Assembly (NCBI RefSeq): GCF_000761215.1
Contig: NZ_CP009438.1
Coordinates: 5,287,501-5,351,500 of the forward strand
Source: Streptomyces glaucescens
Lineage (GTDB): Bacteria; Actinomycetota; Actinomycetes; Streptomycetales; Streptomycetaceae
DNA length: 64,000 bases
Direction: 5' to 3'
Part shown: positions 55,258 to 62,918 of the stretch, piece by piece
Numbering within the stretch: position 1 is the stretch's first letter
How the letters are laid out: each line of letters starts with the position of its first letter
Made by a program: the position numbers and the translations under genes
Notes under the pieces: model-generated
What the model saw: only the letters and a program-made list of their open reading frames with translations
Database searches by the model: none
Told to the model about the DNA's origin: nothing

Positions 55258-56223
55258 GTGAAGTCGGACCGCCTCCTCTCCATCCTGCTCCTGCTGCAGA
55301 CCCGCGGCCGCGTGACGGCGGGCGAACTCGCCGAGCGGCTGGAAGTCTCCGTCCGCACGATCTACCGCGATATCGAGGCCCTCTCCGCCGCCGGCGTCCC
55401 GGTCTACGCCGAGCGCGGCCGGCACGGCGGCATCGAACTCCTCGCGGGCTTCCGCACCGACGTCACGGGACTGACCGCCGACGAGTCGCGGGCGCTGTTC
55501 GTCCTGGCCGCGCGGGGCGCCCACGCGGCCCTCGGCCTGGACGCCGCCCTCGCCTCCGCCCTGCGCAAGGTCATGGCGGCGCTCCCCGCCCCGCACCGCC
55601 CGGCCGCCGACGTCACCTCCCGGCGCATCCTCGTCGACGCCACCCGCTGGCTGGGCGGCCCCTCTCGGGACACCGACCTCGACGCGCTGCGGGACGCGGT
55701 CTTCGCCGACCGCCGGCTGCTGCTGCGCTACCGGCACGGCGGCACCGGCCGGACGCGCACCTACACCGTCGACCCGTACGGTCTGGTCGCCAAGGCGGGC
55801 GTCTGGTACCTGGTCGCGGACCGGCGGGCGAGGCCGCGGCTGTTCCGCGCCGACCGGGTGCGCTCCGCGCGACTGCTCGACGCCCCCGTGCGACGCCGTC
55901 CGGGCGTGGAACTCGCCGACGTGTGGGCGCAGTTGCGCCGTCGGGTGGAGGAGCGCCCCGGTGGGCTCGACGTCACCGCCCGGGTCCGGCGGGACCGCCT
56001 CGGCCTCTTCGTGCGCATCACCGGGCCCTGGCTGGCCGAGCGCCCCGACGACGCGGGCGACGGCGAGTGGGTCACCGTCCGGCTGTCGTACGGCGTCCTG
56101 GGCGAGGCCCGCGCACTGCTGCAGTTCGGCGACCAGGTGGAGGTCGTCTCCCCGCCGGAGGTCCGCGCGGAGCTGGCCCGGGCGGCGGCGTCCGTCACCC
56201 GGCTGTACGCGGGGGAGGGGTGA
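55258..56223 (+). CDS. WYL-domain HTH transcriptional regulator (DeoR/YafY type)
   Basis: The product is 321 aa. Seen: an N-terminal HTH_11 (RLLSILLLLQTRGRVTAGEL, LEVSVRTIYRDIEALSAAGVP) and a WYL domain (TYTVDPYGLVAKAGVWYLVADRR). A C-terminal WCX segment includes VTVRLSYGVLGEARALLQFG. WYL domains are proposed to bind nucleic acid or a ligand. GTG 55258 lies 6 nt after TAGCCT, so it is probably leaderless. Its 3' end lies 3 bp from the convergent tetR gene. Confidence 0.88.
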   Translation: MKSDRLLSILLLLQTRGRVTAGELAERLEVSVRTIYRDIEALSAAGVPVYAERGRHGGIELLAGFRTDVTGLTADESRALFVLAARGAHAALGLDAALASALRKVMAALPAPHRPAADVTSRRILVDATRWLGGPSRDTDLDALRDAVFADRRLLLRYRHGGTGRTRTYTVDPYGLVAKAGVWYLVADRRARPRLFRADRVRSARLLDAPVRRRPGVELADVWAQLRRRVEERPGGLDVTARVRRDRLGLFVRITGPWLAERPDDAGDGEWVTVRLSYGVLGEARALLQFGDQVEVVSPPEVRAELARAAASVTRLYAGEG

Positions 56224-56226
56224 CCG

Positions 56227-56862
56227 TCACGCGGTCGCGTCCCGCCAGTGGCGGCGGCCGATGCCGATCAGCCGGAGCTGGCGGGTGGCGAGCCGCTCGG
56301 CGCGCCGGCGCTCCTCCTCTGGTGCCTCCAGGGTCTCCAGGAAGAGCGAGGCGGTGCTGAGCATCTGGTCGACGTAGAGCCCGGCGAGCATCAGCAGGTC
56401 GTCGTCGCTCCAGCCCGCGGACTCCCGGTCGTCGGCCAGCTCGGTGCGCACCTCCTCGGTGAACCGGGCCAGTTGCTCCCGGATGGCCTCGCGCACCGGC
56501 TGGACTCCGCCGTGCCGTTCCCGGGCGATGAACCGGACGTGTGCGGGGTACGCGTCCACATGACGGGCGATCAGTGCGACGGCGCGCGTGATGCGTTCGT
56601 CGTGGTCGTCCACCGCGGACACCGTCGTCCGGATCATCGGGTGCAGGCTGCCCAGTGCCTCCTCGACCAGGGCCACGCCGAGATCGGCCGTGGAGCGGAA
56701 GTGCCGGTAGAAGGCGGTCGGTGCGACACCGACGGCACGGGTGACCTCGCGCAGGCCGAGGCTGCTCAGGCTCTGCTCCTCCAGCAGCCGCAACGCCGCG
56801 TCCAGGAGTGCCTGCCGGGTCTTCTGCTTCTGTGCCTGTCGGATGCCGAGGGTGTGACTCAT
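56227..56862 (-). CDS. TetR family transcriptional regulator
   Basis: The product is 211 aa. Seen: HTH with TRQALLDAALRLLEEQSLSS, LREVTRAVGVAPTAFYRHFRS, and a TetR C-terminal ligand domain (MLAGLYVDQMLSTASLFLET). Divergent from two small membrane-protein genes; two AACAACTGTT copies flank the gap and are its likely operators, so it probably represses itself and them. A FadR/FabR-like fatty-acid role is possible but not shown. Confidence 0.88.
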   Translation of the reverse strand: MSHTLGIRQAQKQKTRQALLDAALRLLEEQSLSSLGLREVTRAVGVAPTAFYRHFRSTADLGVALVEEALGSLHPMIRTTVSAVDDHDERITRAVALIARHVDAYPAHVRFIARERHGGVQPVREAIREQLARFTEEVRTELADDRESAGWSDDDLLMLAGLYVDQMLSTASLFLETLEAPEEERRRAERLATRQLRLIGIGRRHWRDATA

Positions 56863-56870
56863 GCCATGCA

Positions 56871-56884
56871 GTTAACAACTGTTC
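56871..56884. promoter_or_regulatory. Putative TetR operator, copy 1
   Basis: GTTAACAACTGTTC, containing AACA-AC-TGTT, a palindrome, 8 bp ahead of the tetR start codon. Same core as copy 2, 57 bp away. Confidence 0.6.
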
Positions 56885-56927
56885 TCCGTAAGGGGGAAGA
56901 CGTGAGACGCGCTAGACTGGGTAGTCA

Positions 56928-56941
56928 GTGAACAACTGTTA
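56928..56941. promoter_or_regulatory. Putative TetR operator, copy 2
   Basis: GTGAACAACTGTTA, same AACA-AC-TGTT core, about 35 bp ahead of the small membrane-protein gene. TAGACT at 56913-56918, just upstream, could be a -10 box covered by the repressor. Confidence 0.6.
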
Positions 56942-56976
56942 TCGCAACCGTTCACCGAGAGAGGGGGAAACCCTCC

Positions 56977-57144
56977 ATGTTCTTCCTGGTCGCCGCTCTG
57001 CTGCTGCTGGGCGTGGTCCTGGGCACCGTCGCCCACGCGCCGCTCACCTTCTCCGTCGCGGCCGGTGCGGTCATCGCCGTCTGGCTCGCCGTGTTCGCCG
57101 CCCGCGAGCGGCACGCCCGCCGCCACCACACCCCGTCCCACTGA
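56977..57144 (+). CDS. Small two-helix membrane protein (55 aa)
   Basis: The 55-aa product starts MFFLVAALLLLGVVLGTVAH and has a second hydrophobic helix (FSVAAGAVIAVWLAVFAA), then a basic tail RERHARRHHTPSH. GAGAGGGGGAAA lies upstream of the ATG at 56977. Not recognised as a named family. It is probably co-transcribed with the next gene (32-bp gap) and controlled by the adjacent TetR protein. Confidence 0.7.
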   Translation: MFFLVAALLLLGVVLGTVAHAPLTFSVAAGAVIAVWLAVFAARERHARRHHTPSH

Positions 57145-57176
57145 CGACACCCACGCATGACCGGGAGCTGACCGAC

Positions 57177-57443
57177 ATGCATCTCACCGCACCGGCCACC
57201 CGCCGCACCGGCATCCGCGACACCGACGGCATGGCCGTCGCGTCCTTCGTCCTCGGGCTGATCGGACTCCTCGTCTTCAACGTCTTCCTGGGACCCGTCG
57301 CCATCACCCTGGCGGGCATCGCGCTGTACCGGGGCACGCGGCGCCGCGGGCGCGCCCTGCTGGGCCTGGGCCTGGGCGTCGCCGACCTGCTGGTGCTGCT
57401 CGCCTTCGTGCAGGCCGACGGCACCGTCTCCTGGAGCTTCTAG
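57177..57443 (+). CDS. Small DUF4190-like membrane protein
   Basis: The product is 88 aa. Seen: a short soluble start, then ASFVLGLIGLLVFNVFLGPVAI, an ALYRGTRRRGRALLGLGLGVADLLVLL segment, i.e. two to three membrane helices with the Gly/Arg-rich turn typical of DUF4190. ATG 57177 has GGGAG nine bases upstream. Function unknown. Confidence 0.75.
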   Translation: MHLTAPATRRTGIRDTDGMAVASFVLGLIGLLVFNVFLGPVAITLAGIALYRGTRRRGRALLGLGLGVADLLVLLAFVQADGTVSWSF

Positions 57444-57505
57444 GACCCGGCCGCCGACCGGTCTCCGAGGGTCCCGGTGCGGCGCGCCGTAGAATCGGCG
57501 TCACC

Positions 57506-58669
57506 ATGGCATACCTCGACCACGCCGCGACCACCCCCATGCTCCCGGAGGCGGCAGAGGCACTGACCGCCCACCTGGGCGTCACGGGCAACGCCTCCTC
57601 CCTGCACGCGTCCGGCCGGCGGGCCCGCCGCACCGTCGAGGAAGCCCGCGAGACCCTCGCCGAGGCCCTGGGCGCCCGCCCCAGCGAGGTGGTCTTCACC
57701 TCCGGCGGCACCGAGGCCGACAACCTCGCCGTCAAGGGTCTGTACTGGGCCCGGCGCGACGCCGACCCCGCCCGCACCCGGGTCCTCGCCAGCCCCGTCG
57801 AGCACCACGCGGTGCTCGACGCGGTCCACTGGCTCGGCGAGCACGAGGGTGCCACCGTCGAGTACCTCCCGGTCGACGCGCACGGCCGGGTCCACCCGGA
57901 CGCGCTGCGCGAGGCCATCGCCCGCGACCCCGGCTCCGTCGCCCTCGCCACCGTGATGTGGGCGAACAACGAGATCGGCACCGTCATGCCGGTCCGTGAA
58001 CTCGCCGATACCGCCGCCGAGTTCGGCGTACCGCTGCACGCCGACGCGGTCCAGGCGGTCGGCCAGCTGCCGGTCGACTTCGGCGCCTCCCGCCTCGCCG
58101 CGATGACCGTCTCCGGCCACAAGATCGGCGGCCCGTACGGCATCGGCGCCCTGCTGCTGGGCCGGGAGTACGCCCCCGTCCCCGTGCTGCACGGCGGCGG
58201 CCAGGAACGGCACGTGCGCTCCGGCACCCTCGACGTCCCCGCCATCGCCTCCTTCGCGGTCGCCGGACGGCACGCCGCCGAGCACCGCGAACGCTTCGCC
58301 CGGGAGATCGGCGCCCTGCGCGACGACCTGGTCGCGGCGGTGCGCACGGCCGTCCCCGACGCGATCCTCGGCGGCGACCCGGTCGACCGGCTCCCCGCCA
58401 ACGCCCACTTCACCTTCCCCGGCTGCGAGGGCGACTCCCTGCTGCTCCTCCTGGACGCCCAGGGCATCGAGTGCTCCACCGGCTCCGCCTGCACCGCGGG
58501 CGTCGCCCAGCCCAGCCATGTGCTGCTCGCCACCGGCACCGACCCGGACCTGGCCCGCGGCACCCTGCGCTTCTCCCTCGGCCACACCTCCACGGCCGCC
58601 GACGTCGAGGCGGTCGCCAAGGCCATCGGGCCGGCGGTGGAACGGGCCCGGGCTGCGGGGCTCACCTAG
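57506..58669 (+). CDS. Cysteine desulfurase (NifS/IscS family)
   Basis: The product is 387 aa. It takes sulfur from L-cysteine with PLP and passes a persulfide on. Seen: YLDHAATTPMLPEA, FTSGGTEADNLAVKG, VMWANNEIGTVMPV, the PLP lysine in TVSGHKIGGPYGIG and the active-site Cys in GIECSTGSACTAG. A TAGAAT -10 lies 10 nt before the ATG. Two genes away lies mnmA; such pairs (YrvO-MnmA in Bacillus) supply sulfur for tRNA thiolation. The stop codon TAG is part of the CTAG that bounds a 189-bp element. Confidence 0.93.
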   Translation: MAYLDHAATTPMLPEAAEALTAHLGVTGNASSLHASGRRARRTVEEARETLAEALGARPSEVVFTSGGTEADNLAVKGLYWARRDADPARTRVLASPVEHHAVLDAVHWLGEHEGATVEYLPVDAHGRVHPDALREAIARDPGSVALATVMWANNEIGTVMPVRELADTAAEFGVPLHADAVQAVGQLPVDFGASRLAAMTVSGHKIGGPYGIGALLLGREYAPVPVLHGGGQERHVRSGTLDVPAIASFAVAGRHAAEHRERFAREIGALRDDLVAAVRTAVPDAILGGDPVDRLPANAHFTFPGCEGDSLLLLLDAQGIECSTGSACTAGVAQPSHVLLATGTDPDLARGTLRFSLGHTSTAADVEAVAKAIGPAVERARAAGLT

Positions 58670-58854
58670 GGCCTGTGGTTTGGATCACCCCGGCGTCGCG
58701 GGGCCTGGCACGCGCATCCGCGGCGTTGTCGTCGGTCGCCGACGCTCCGCGTCGACTCCCTCCTCCGCCGTGCAGCCGCACGCACCAGACCCCGCTCGGG
58801 TCGGTCGAGAGGCTCCCGACCTCAAGCCGGGCTGATCCGAACGAAAGGCCCTAG
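58666..58854. mobile_element. 189-bp MITE-like element with 27-bp terminal inverted repeats
   Basis: 58668-58694 (starts AGGGCCTGTGGTTTGGATCA) and the reverse complement of 58826-58852 (AGGGCCTTTCGTTCGGATCA) match at 23 of 27 positions. Both ends are bounded by CTAG (58666-58669 and 58851-58854), as expected of a target duplication or palindromic target. The interior has no gene but further dyads (GGTCGG...CCGACC). Size, repeats and lack of coding sequence fit a miniature inverted-repeat element moved by a transposase encoded elsewhere. It ends exactly at the cysteine desulfurase stop codon. Confidence 0.72.
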
Positions 58855-58882
58855 ACTCCGGCCGGGCACGCGAAAGGACCTA

Positions 58883-59009
58883 CGAGACGGGTTCCCTTCG
58901 CCGGTATTGCCCGGATCAGGTGGCTGGGGGTCGCCGTCCGGTCTCCCCGACCTTCCGGCCTCTCAGCCCGACCGTCGACGTCGGCACTGGCGGAAGCCTC
59001 TGCGTCTCG
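58883..59009 (-). promoter_or_regulatory. TPP (THI-box) riboswitch, apparently without a downstream gene
   Basis: Read on the minus strand: CGAGACG ... GGGCTGAGAGG ... CCACCTGATCCGGGCAATAC followed by CGGCGAAGGGAACC, then CGTCTCG. The CTGAGA and CCTGATCCGGG...CCGGCGAAGGGA blocks are the conserved core of thiamine pyrophosphate riboswitches, and the ends pair (CGAGACG / CGTCTCG) as P1. The 5' block that should read GGGGTGC is GAGGCTTC here, so it may be degenerate. Downstream on this strand lie 28 bp, the 189-bp element and then the antisense of the desulfurase gene; no thiamine gene follows. Confidence 0.78.
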
Positions 59010-59063
59010 CCAGAGTCGGCAGCTCCGGTCGAACTCCCTCACTCGTCCCGTAGGCCTACCGCC

Positions 59064-59091
59064 AGGATAGGACGGTCAAAGGGGAATGCAA
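59064..59091 (-). promoter_or_regulatory. Candidate promoter of the TPP riboswitch transcript
   Basis: On the minus strand TTGCAT, 16 bp, TATCCT, with the riboswitch starting about 55 nt after the -10. An AACGGA-TATTTT-TCCGTT hairpin (59100-59117) lies just upstream and may end transcription of the amidase gene. With the riboswitch and element, this accounts for the 458-bp gap 58670-59127. Confidence 0.5.
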
Positions 59092-59127
59092 CCGGGCAGA
59101 ACGGATATTTTTCCGTTGCCTGCGGCC

Positions 59128-59793
59128 TCAGGCCCGCGCCGCCGTACGCGCCCGCCGCACCAGCCCCAGATACCGCTCCCAGTCCCAGTGCGGCCCCGGA
59201 TCCGTGTGGTCCGTCCCCGGCACCTCCACGTGCCCGATGATGTGCTCCCGGTCGACCGGGATGTCGTACCTGCGGCAGATCCCCGCCGTCAGACGGGCCG
59301 ACGCGGCGTACATCGCGTCGGTGAAGTCCTGCGGACGGTCGACGAAGCCGGCGTGCTCGATGCCGATGCTCCGCTCGTTGAAGTCCCGGTTGCCCGCGTG
59401 GTACGCCACGTCCAGCTCGCGGATCATCTGGGCGACCCGGCCGTCCTGCCCGACGACGTAGTGCGACGCGGCGCCGTGCTCCGGGTCCTGGAACACCTTC
59501 ACCGCGCTGTCGAAACTGCCCTGGGTGACATGGACGACCACCATCTCTATCGGGTAGTCGTCCGGCCGGTCCGCCCAGCGGAAGTTGGCCGGGGAGGCCG
59601 CCACCCAGCGCGCCCCCCGGTAGTCGACCGCGCCCTTCACCCGGGGCTTGTCCACCCCCGGCACCCGGTACCACAGCCGTGACAGCTCGTCGCGCGCCAG
59701 CACGGCGCCCGTGCCCAGCACGGCCGCCGCCCCGCCCACGATCAGCGAACGGCGCCCGATCCGCCGCCCCGAGCCGTCCTTCGTCTCTCCCAT
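59128..59793 (-). CDS. Exported N-acetylmuramoyl-L-alanine amidase (Amidase_2)
   Basis: The product is 221 aa. Seen: a twin-arginine leader (GRRSLIVGGAAAVLGTGAVL), then MVVVHVTQGSF (first zinc His), SHYVVGQDGRVAQMI, ERSIGIEHAGFVD, IIGHVEVPGTDHTDPGPHWDW (second His) and YLGLVRRAR. It cleaves the amide bond between muramic acid and the stem peptide; peptidoglycan recycling or remodelling is likely. ATG 59793. Divergent from mnmA with 60 bp between. Confidence 0.9.
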   Translation of the reverse strand: MGETKDGSGRRIGRRSLIVGGAAAVLGTGAVLARDELSRLWYRVPGVDKPRVKGAVDYRGARWVAASPANFRWADRPDDYPIEMVVVHVTQGSFDSAVKVFQDPEHGAASHYVVGQDGRVAQMIRELDVAYHAGNRDFNERSIGIEHAGFVDRPQDFTDAMYAASARLTAGICRRYDIPVDREHIIGHVEVPGTDHTDPGPHWDWERYLGLVRRARTAARA

Positions 59794-59853
59794 GTGATCG
59801 AGAACGGATACTCGCGGGCTCCGGTTCCCGCGCCCCCGTACCCTGGAGGGGTT

Positions 59854-60984
59854 ATGACTGACACCCCGCAGCGCTCCCGCCCGCTCCGCGTCCTCGCCGC
59901 CATGTCCGGCGGCGTCGACTCAGCCGTCGCCGCCGCCCGCGCGGCCGAGGCAGGCCACGACGTGACCGGCGTCCACCTCGCGCTCTCCGCGAACCCCCAG
60001 TCCTTCCGCACGGGCGCACGGGGCTGTTGCACGATCGAGGACTCGCGGGACGCCCGCCGCGCGGCCGACGTCATCGGCATCCCGTTCTACGTCTGGGACC
60101 TCGCCGACCGCTTCCGCGAGGATGTCGTCGAGGACTTCGTCGCCGAGTACGAGGCGGGCCGCACCCCCAACCCGTGCCTGCGCTGCAACGAGAAGATCAA
60201 GTTCGCCGCGCTGCTGGACAAGGCGCTCGCCCTCGGCTTCGACGCGGTCTGCACCGGCCACTACGCGAAGGTGATCGTCCGCGAGGACGGCACCCGTGAG
60301 CTGCACCGCGCCTCCGACATGGCCAAGGACCAGTCGTACGTCCTCGGTGTCCTGGACGACCGGCAGCTCGCCCACGCCATGTTCCCCCTCGGCGACACGG
60401 TCACCACCAAGGACGAGATCCGCGCGGAGGCCGAGCGCCGCGGCCTGGCGGTCGCGAAGAAGCCGGACTCGCACGACATCTGCTTCATCGCCGACGGCGA
60501 CACCCAGGGCTTCCTCGCGAAGCGGCTGGGCAGGGCCGAGGGCGACATCGTCGACGAGGCCGGCAACAAGCTGGGCACCCACGAGGGCGCCTACGGCTTC
60601 ACCATCGGGCAGCGCAAGGGCCTGCGCATCGGCACCCCCGCCCCCGACGGCAAGCCGCGCTACGTCCTCGACATCTCGCCCGTGAACAACACCGTCACCG
60701 TGGGCCCCGCCGAGGCCCTCGACGTCACCGCCCTCACCGCGATCAGGCCCCGCTGGTGCGGCACGGCCCCCGCCGGGCCCGGCACCTACACCGCCCAGCT
60801 GCGCGCCCACGGCGACGAGACGGAGGTGACGGCGGAGGTGGTCGACGGCGAACTGCGCGTCCGCTTCGCCGAGCCGGTCCGCGGCGTCGCCCCCGGCCAG
60901 GCGATCGTGCTGTACGACGGCACGCGCGTGGTGGGTTCGGCGACGATCGCGGCGACGGTGCGGGAGCCGGCCCGGGTGGCCTGA
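59854..60984 (+). CDS. mnmA: tRNA-specific 2-thiouridylase MnmA
   Basis: The product is 376 aa. It thiolates U34 of tRNAs for Lys, Glu and Gln using ATP and a persulfide donor. Seen: the PP-loop VLAAMSGGVDSAVAAARA, TPNPCLRCNEKIKF (nucleophile Cys), DAVCTGHYAKV, DMAKDQSYVLGVL, KPDSHDICFI (second Cys) and YGFTIGQRKGL. ATG 59854 has GGAGGGG directly upstream; the open frame extends 60 bp further, but that part overlaps the divergent promoter region. The nearby desulfurase is the probable sulfur donor. Confidence 0.95.
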   Translation: MTDTPQRSRPLRVLAAMSGGVDSAVAAARAAEAGHDVTGVHLALSANPQSFRTGARGCCTIEDSRDARRAADVIGIPFYVWDLADRFREDVVEDFVAEYEAGRTPNPCLRCNEKIKFAALLDKALALGFDAVCTGHYAKVIVREDGTRELHRASDMAKDQSYVLGVLDDRQLAHAMFPLGDTVTTKDEIRAEAERRGLAVAKKPDSHDICFIADGDTQGFLAKRLGRAEGDIVDEAGNKLGTHEGAYGFTIGQRKGLRIGTPAPDGKPRYVLDISPVNNTVTVGPAEALDVTALTAIRPRWCGTAPAGPGTYTAQLRAHGDETEVTAEVVDGELRVRFAEPVRGVAPGQAIVLYDGTRVVGSATIAATVREPARVA

Positions 60985-61016
60985 GCGGCCGGCGGACCCG
61001 GGGCCCACGCTCCGGA

Positions 61017-61340
61017 TCACTCCACTTCGACCTCGTAGAAGCACAGGTGCCCCTTGATCGCGGCGACGTCCGGCTTGGGATCCGGGTACGACCAGACCAG
61101 GTCGGGCGCGTCCGGCAGCGACCAGTACGACGCGGTGCCCTTGAACGGGCAGTGGGTGTGCGTCCCGGACGGGGTCAGCAGATCGAGCCGGACGTCCTCG
61201 GCGGGCAGGTAGTACCGCACCGGACAGCCGGTCTCCCGCAGCACCAGGGGCCGCGCGCTGTCGGCCAGCACCCGCCCGTCGCGTACGACCCGGACCCGCC
61301 GGGTGCCCTGCTCGATGGTGATCGTGTGTCCTTTGGCCAT
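61017..61340 (-). CDS. DUF427 family protein
   Basis: The product is 107 aa. Seen: ITIEQGTRRVRVVRDGRVLADSARPLVL, RYYLPAEDVRLDLL, THTHCPFKGTASYWS and KGHLCFYEVEVE, matching the DUF427 fold. Function unknown; often next to redox or lipid genes. ATG 61340, with no clear ribosome binding site. Divergent from the LOG gene across 51 bp. Confidence 0.83.
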   Translation of the reverse strand: MAKGHTITIEQGTRRVRVVRDGRVLADSARPLVLRETGCPVRYYLPAEDVRLDLLTPSGTHTHCPFKGTASYWSLPDAPDLVWSYPDPKPDVAAIKGHLCFYEVEVE

Positions 61341-61391
61341 GCCGGGACAGCGCGCGCGGGAGGCCGCTTGTTCCCGCGTACGGTGGACGCC

Positions 61392-61931
61392 ATGAACATC
61401 TGCGTCTTCCTCTCCGCCGCCGACCTCGACGACCGCTACACCCGCCCGGCGAGGGAGTTCGCCGAACTCCTGGGCAAGGGCGGGCACACGCTCGTCTGGG
61501 GCGGCTCCGACGTCGGCCTGATGAAGGTCGTCGCGGACGGCGTGCAGGAGGCGGGCGGACGGATCGTCGGCGTCTCGGTGGACTTCCTCGCCGCCAAGGC
61601 GCGCCCGGGCGCCGACGAGATGATCGTCGCGAGCGACCTCGCCGAGCGCAAGCGGCTGCTCCTGGAGAAGTCCGACGCCGTGGTGATCATGGTGGGCGGC
61701 ACCGGGACGCTGGACGAGGCGACCGAGATCCTGGAGCTGAAGAAGCACGGCCGGACCGAGAAGCCGGTGGTCCTGCTGAACACCGCGGGCTTCTACGACG
61801 GCCTCAAGGAGCAGTTCCGGCGCATGGAGGACGAGGGCTTCCTGCCCCGCCCGCTGACCGACCTGGTGTTCTTCGCCGAGGAGCCGGTCGGGGCGCTCGC
61901 CTACCTGGAGGAGAGCCAGGGCATCGCGTGA
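61392..61931 (+). CDS. LOG-family protein (cytokinin riboside 5'-monophosphate phosphoribohydrolase type)
   Basis: The product is 179 aa. Seen: a Rossmann-like fold with NICVFLSAADLDDRY, LLGKGGHTLVWGGSDVGLM, SDLAERKRLLLEKSDAVVIM and VGGTGTLDEATEIL, the place of the PGGxGTxxE motif (first Pro replaced by Val). The family cleaves N6-modified AMP to free base and ribose 5-phosphate. TACGGT lies 7 nt before the ATG without a ribosome binding site, so it is probably leaderless. It is followed 18 bp later by the SDR gene. Confidence 0.85.
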   Translation: MNICVFLSAADLDDRYTRPAREFAELLGKGGHTLVWGGSDVGLMKVVADGVQEAGGRIVGVSVDFLAAKARPGADEMIVASDLAERKRLLLEKSDAVVIMVGGTGTLDEATEILELKKHGRTEKPVVLLNTAGFYDGLKEQFRRMEDEGFLPRPLTDLVFFAEEPVGALAYLEESQGIA

Positions 61932-61949
61932 CCGCGCGGTGATGCGAGC

Positions 61950-62648
61950 ATGGCGGGCATGGCTACACATGTGATCACCGGAGCGGGCTCCGGCATCGGC
62001 GCGGCCGTCGCCCGCCGCCTGCACGCGCGCGGGGACGAGCTCGTGCTGCACGCGCGGGACGCGGCCCGCGCCAAGGAGCTGGCCGCCGAGTTCCCCGGCG
62101 CCCGCACCCTCGTCGGCGACCTCTCCGACCCCGACAAGCTGAGCTGGGCCTTCTCCCACCAGAGCCTCCCGGACCGCGTCGACTCGCTGCTGCACATCGC
62201 GGGCGTGGTCGAGCTGGGCCGGGTAGGCGACCTGACCCCCAAGTCCTGGCGCCACCAGCTCAACGTCAACCTGATCGCCCCCGCCGAGCTGACCCGCCAC
62301 TTCCTGCCCCAGCTCCGGGCCACCCGCGGCCACGTGATCTTCGTCAACTCCGGCGCCGGCCTGAACGCGCACGCCGACTGGTCCGCGTACGCCGCCTCCA
62401 AGCACGGCCTGAAGGCCCTCGCCGACTCCCTGCGCCACGAGGAACACGCGAACGGCGTCCGGGTCACCTCCGTCTACCCGGGCCGCACCGCCAGCCCCAT
62501 GCAGGCCAAGGTCCACCAGCAGGAGGGCAAGGACTACGACCCGTCGAAGTGGATCGACCCCGAGTCGGTCGCCACGACCGTCCTCATGTCCCTGGACCTC
62601 CCCAGGGACGCGGAGATCAACGACGTGACGGTCCGCCCGGGCCGCTGA
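61950..62648 (+). CDS. Short-chain dehydrogenase/reductase
   Basis: The product is 232 aa. Seen: the nucleotide motif VITGAGSGIGAAVARRL, LHIAGVVELGRV (in place of NNAG), FVNSGAGLNAHADWSAYAASKHG (catalytic Ser, Tyr, Lys) and SVYPGRTASPM. The substrate is unknown. ATGs at 61950 and 61959 are both possible; the second gives MATHVITGAG, a typical start. Probably translated from the same message as the LOG gene. Confidence 0.88.
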   Translation: MAGMATHVITGAGSGIGAAVARRLHARGDELVLHARDAARAKELAAEFPGARTLVGDLSDPDKLSWAFSHQSLPDRVDSLLHIAGVVELGRVGDLTPKSWRHQLNVNLIAPAELTRHFLPQLRATRGHVIFVNSGAGLNAHADWSAYAASKHGLKALADSLRHEEHANGVRVTSVYPGRTASPMQAKVHQQEGKDYDPSKWIDPESVATTVLMSLDLPRDAEINDVTVRPGR

Positions 62649-62667
62649 GCGGTCCGCCGGACACCCC

Positions 62668-62682
62668 CCGGCGCTGCGCCGG
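62668..62682 (+). terminator. Hairpin after the SDR gene
   Basis: CCGGCG-CTG-CGCCGG, perfect 6-bp stem 20 bp past the stop. The rest of the 270-bp gap (62649-62918) is GC-rich with several more short inverted repeats (for example near 62795-62835), with no gene. Confidence 0.55.
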
Positions 62683-62918
62683 ACCCGGCTCCCCCGGCCC
62701 GTCCGGCCTTCGAGGACACGGCCGTCCGGGGCCGGAAGGGCCGGGGACGCGGCCCCCGGGCGGGGGTGCGGGGCAGCCCCCGCCGCGATCCCGGGCTTCA
62801 GCCGGAATCCGGGGCTTCCGCCGGAGTCCGGCGGCGGGCCCCGCGGCGGCAACGGGACGGGAGGGGTGAGGGCGGCGGGGGCGAATCCGCCGCGCCACCG
62901 GAGGCTTAGGCTTCCCAT

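Noticed and set aside
59794..59853. 20-codon extension of mnmA
   Set aside because: The ATG at 59854 has GGAGGGG and gives the normal start; the extension covers the divergent promoter region.
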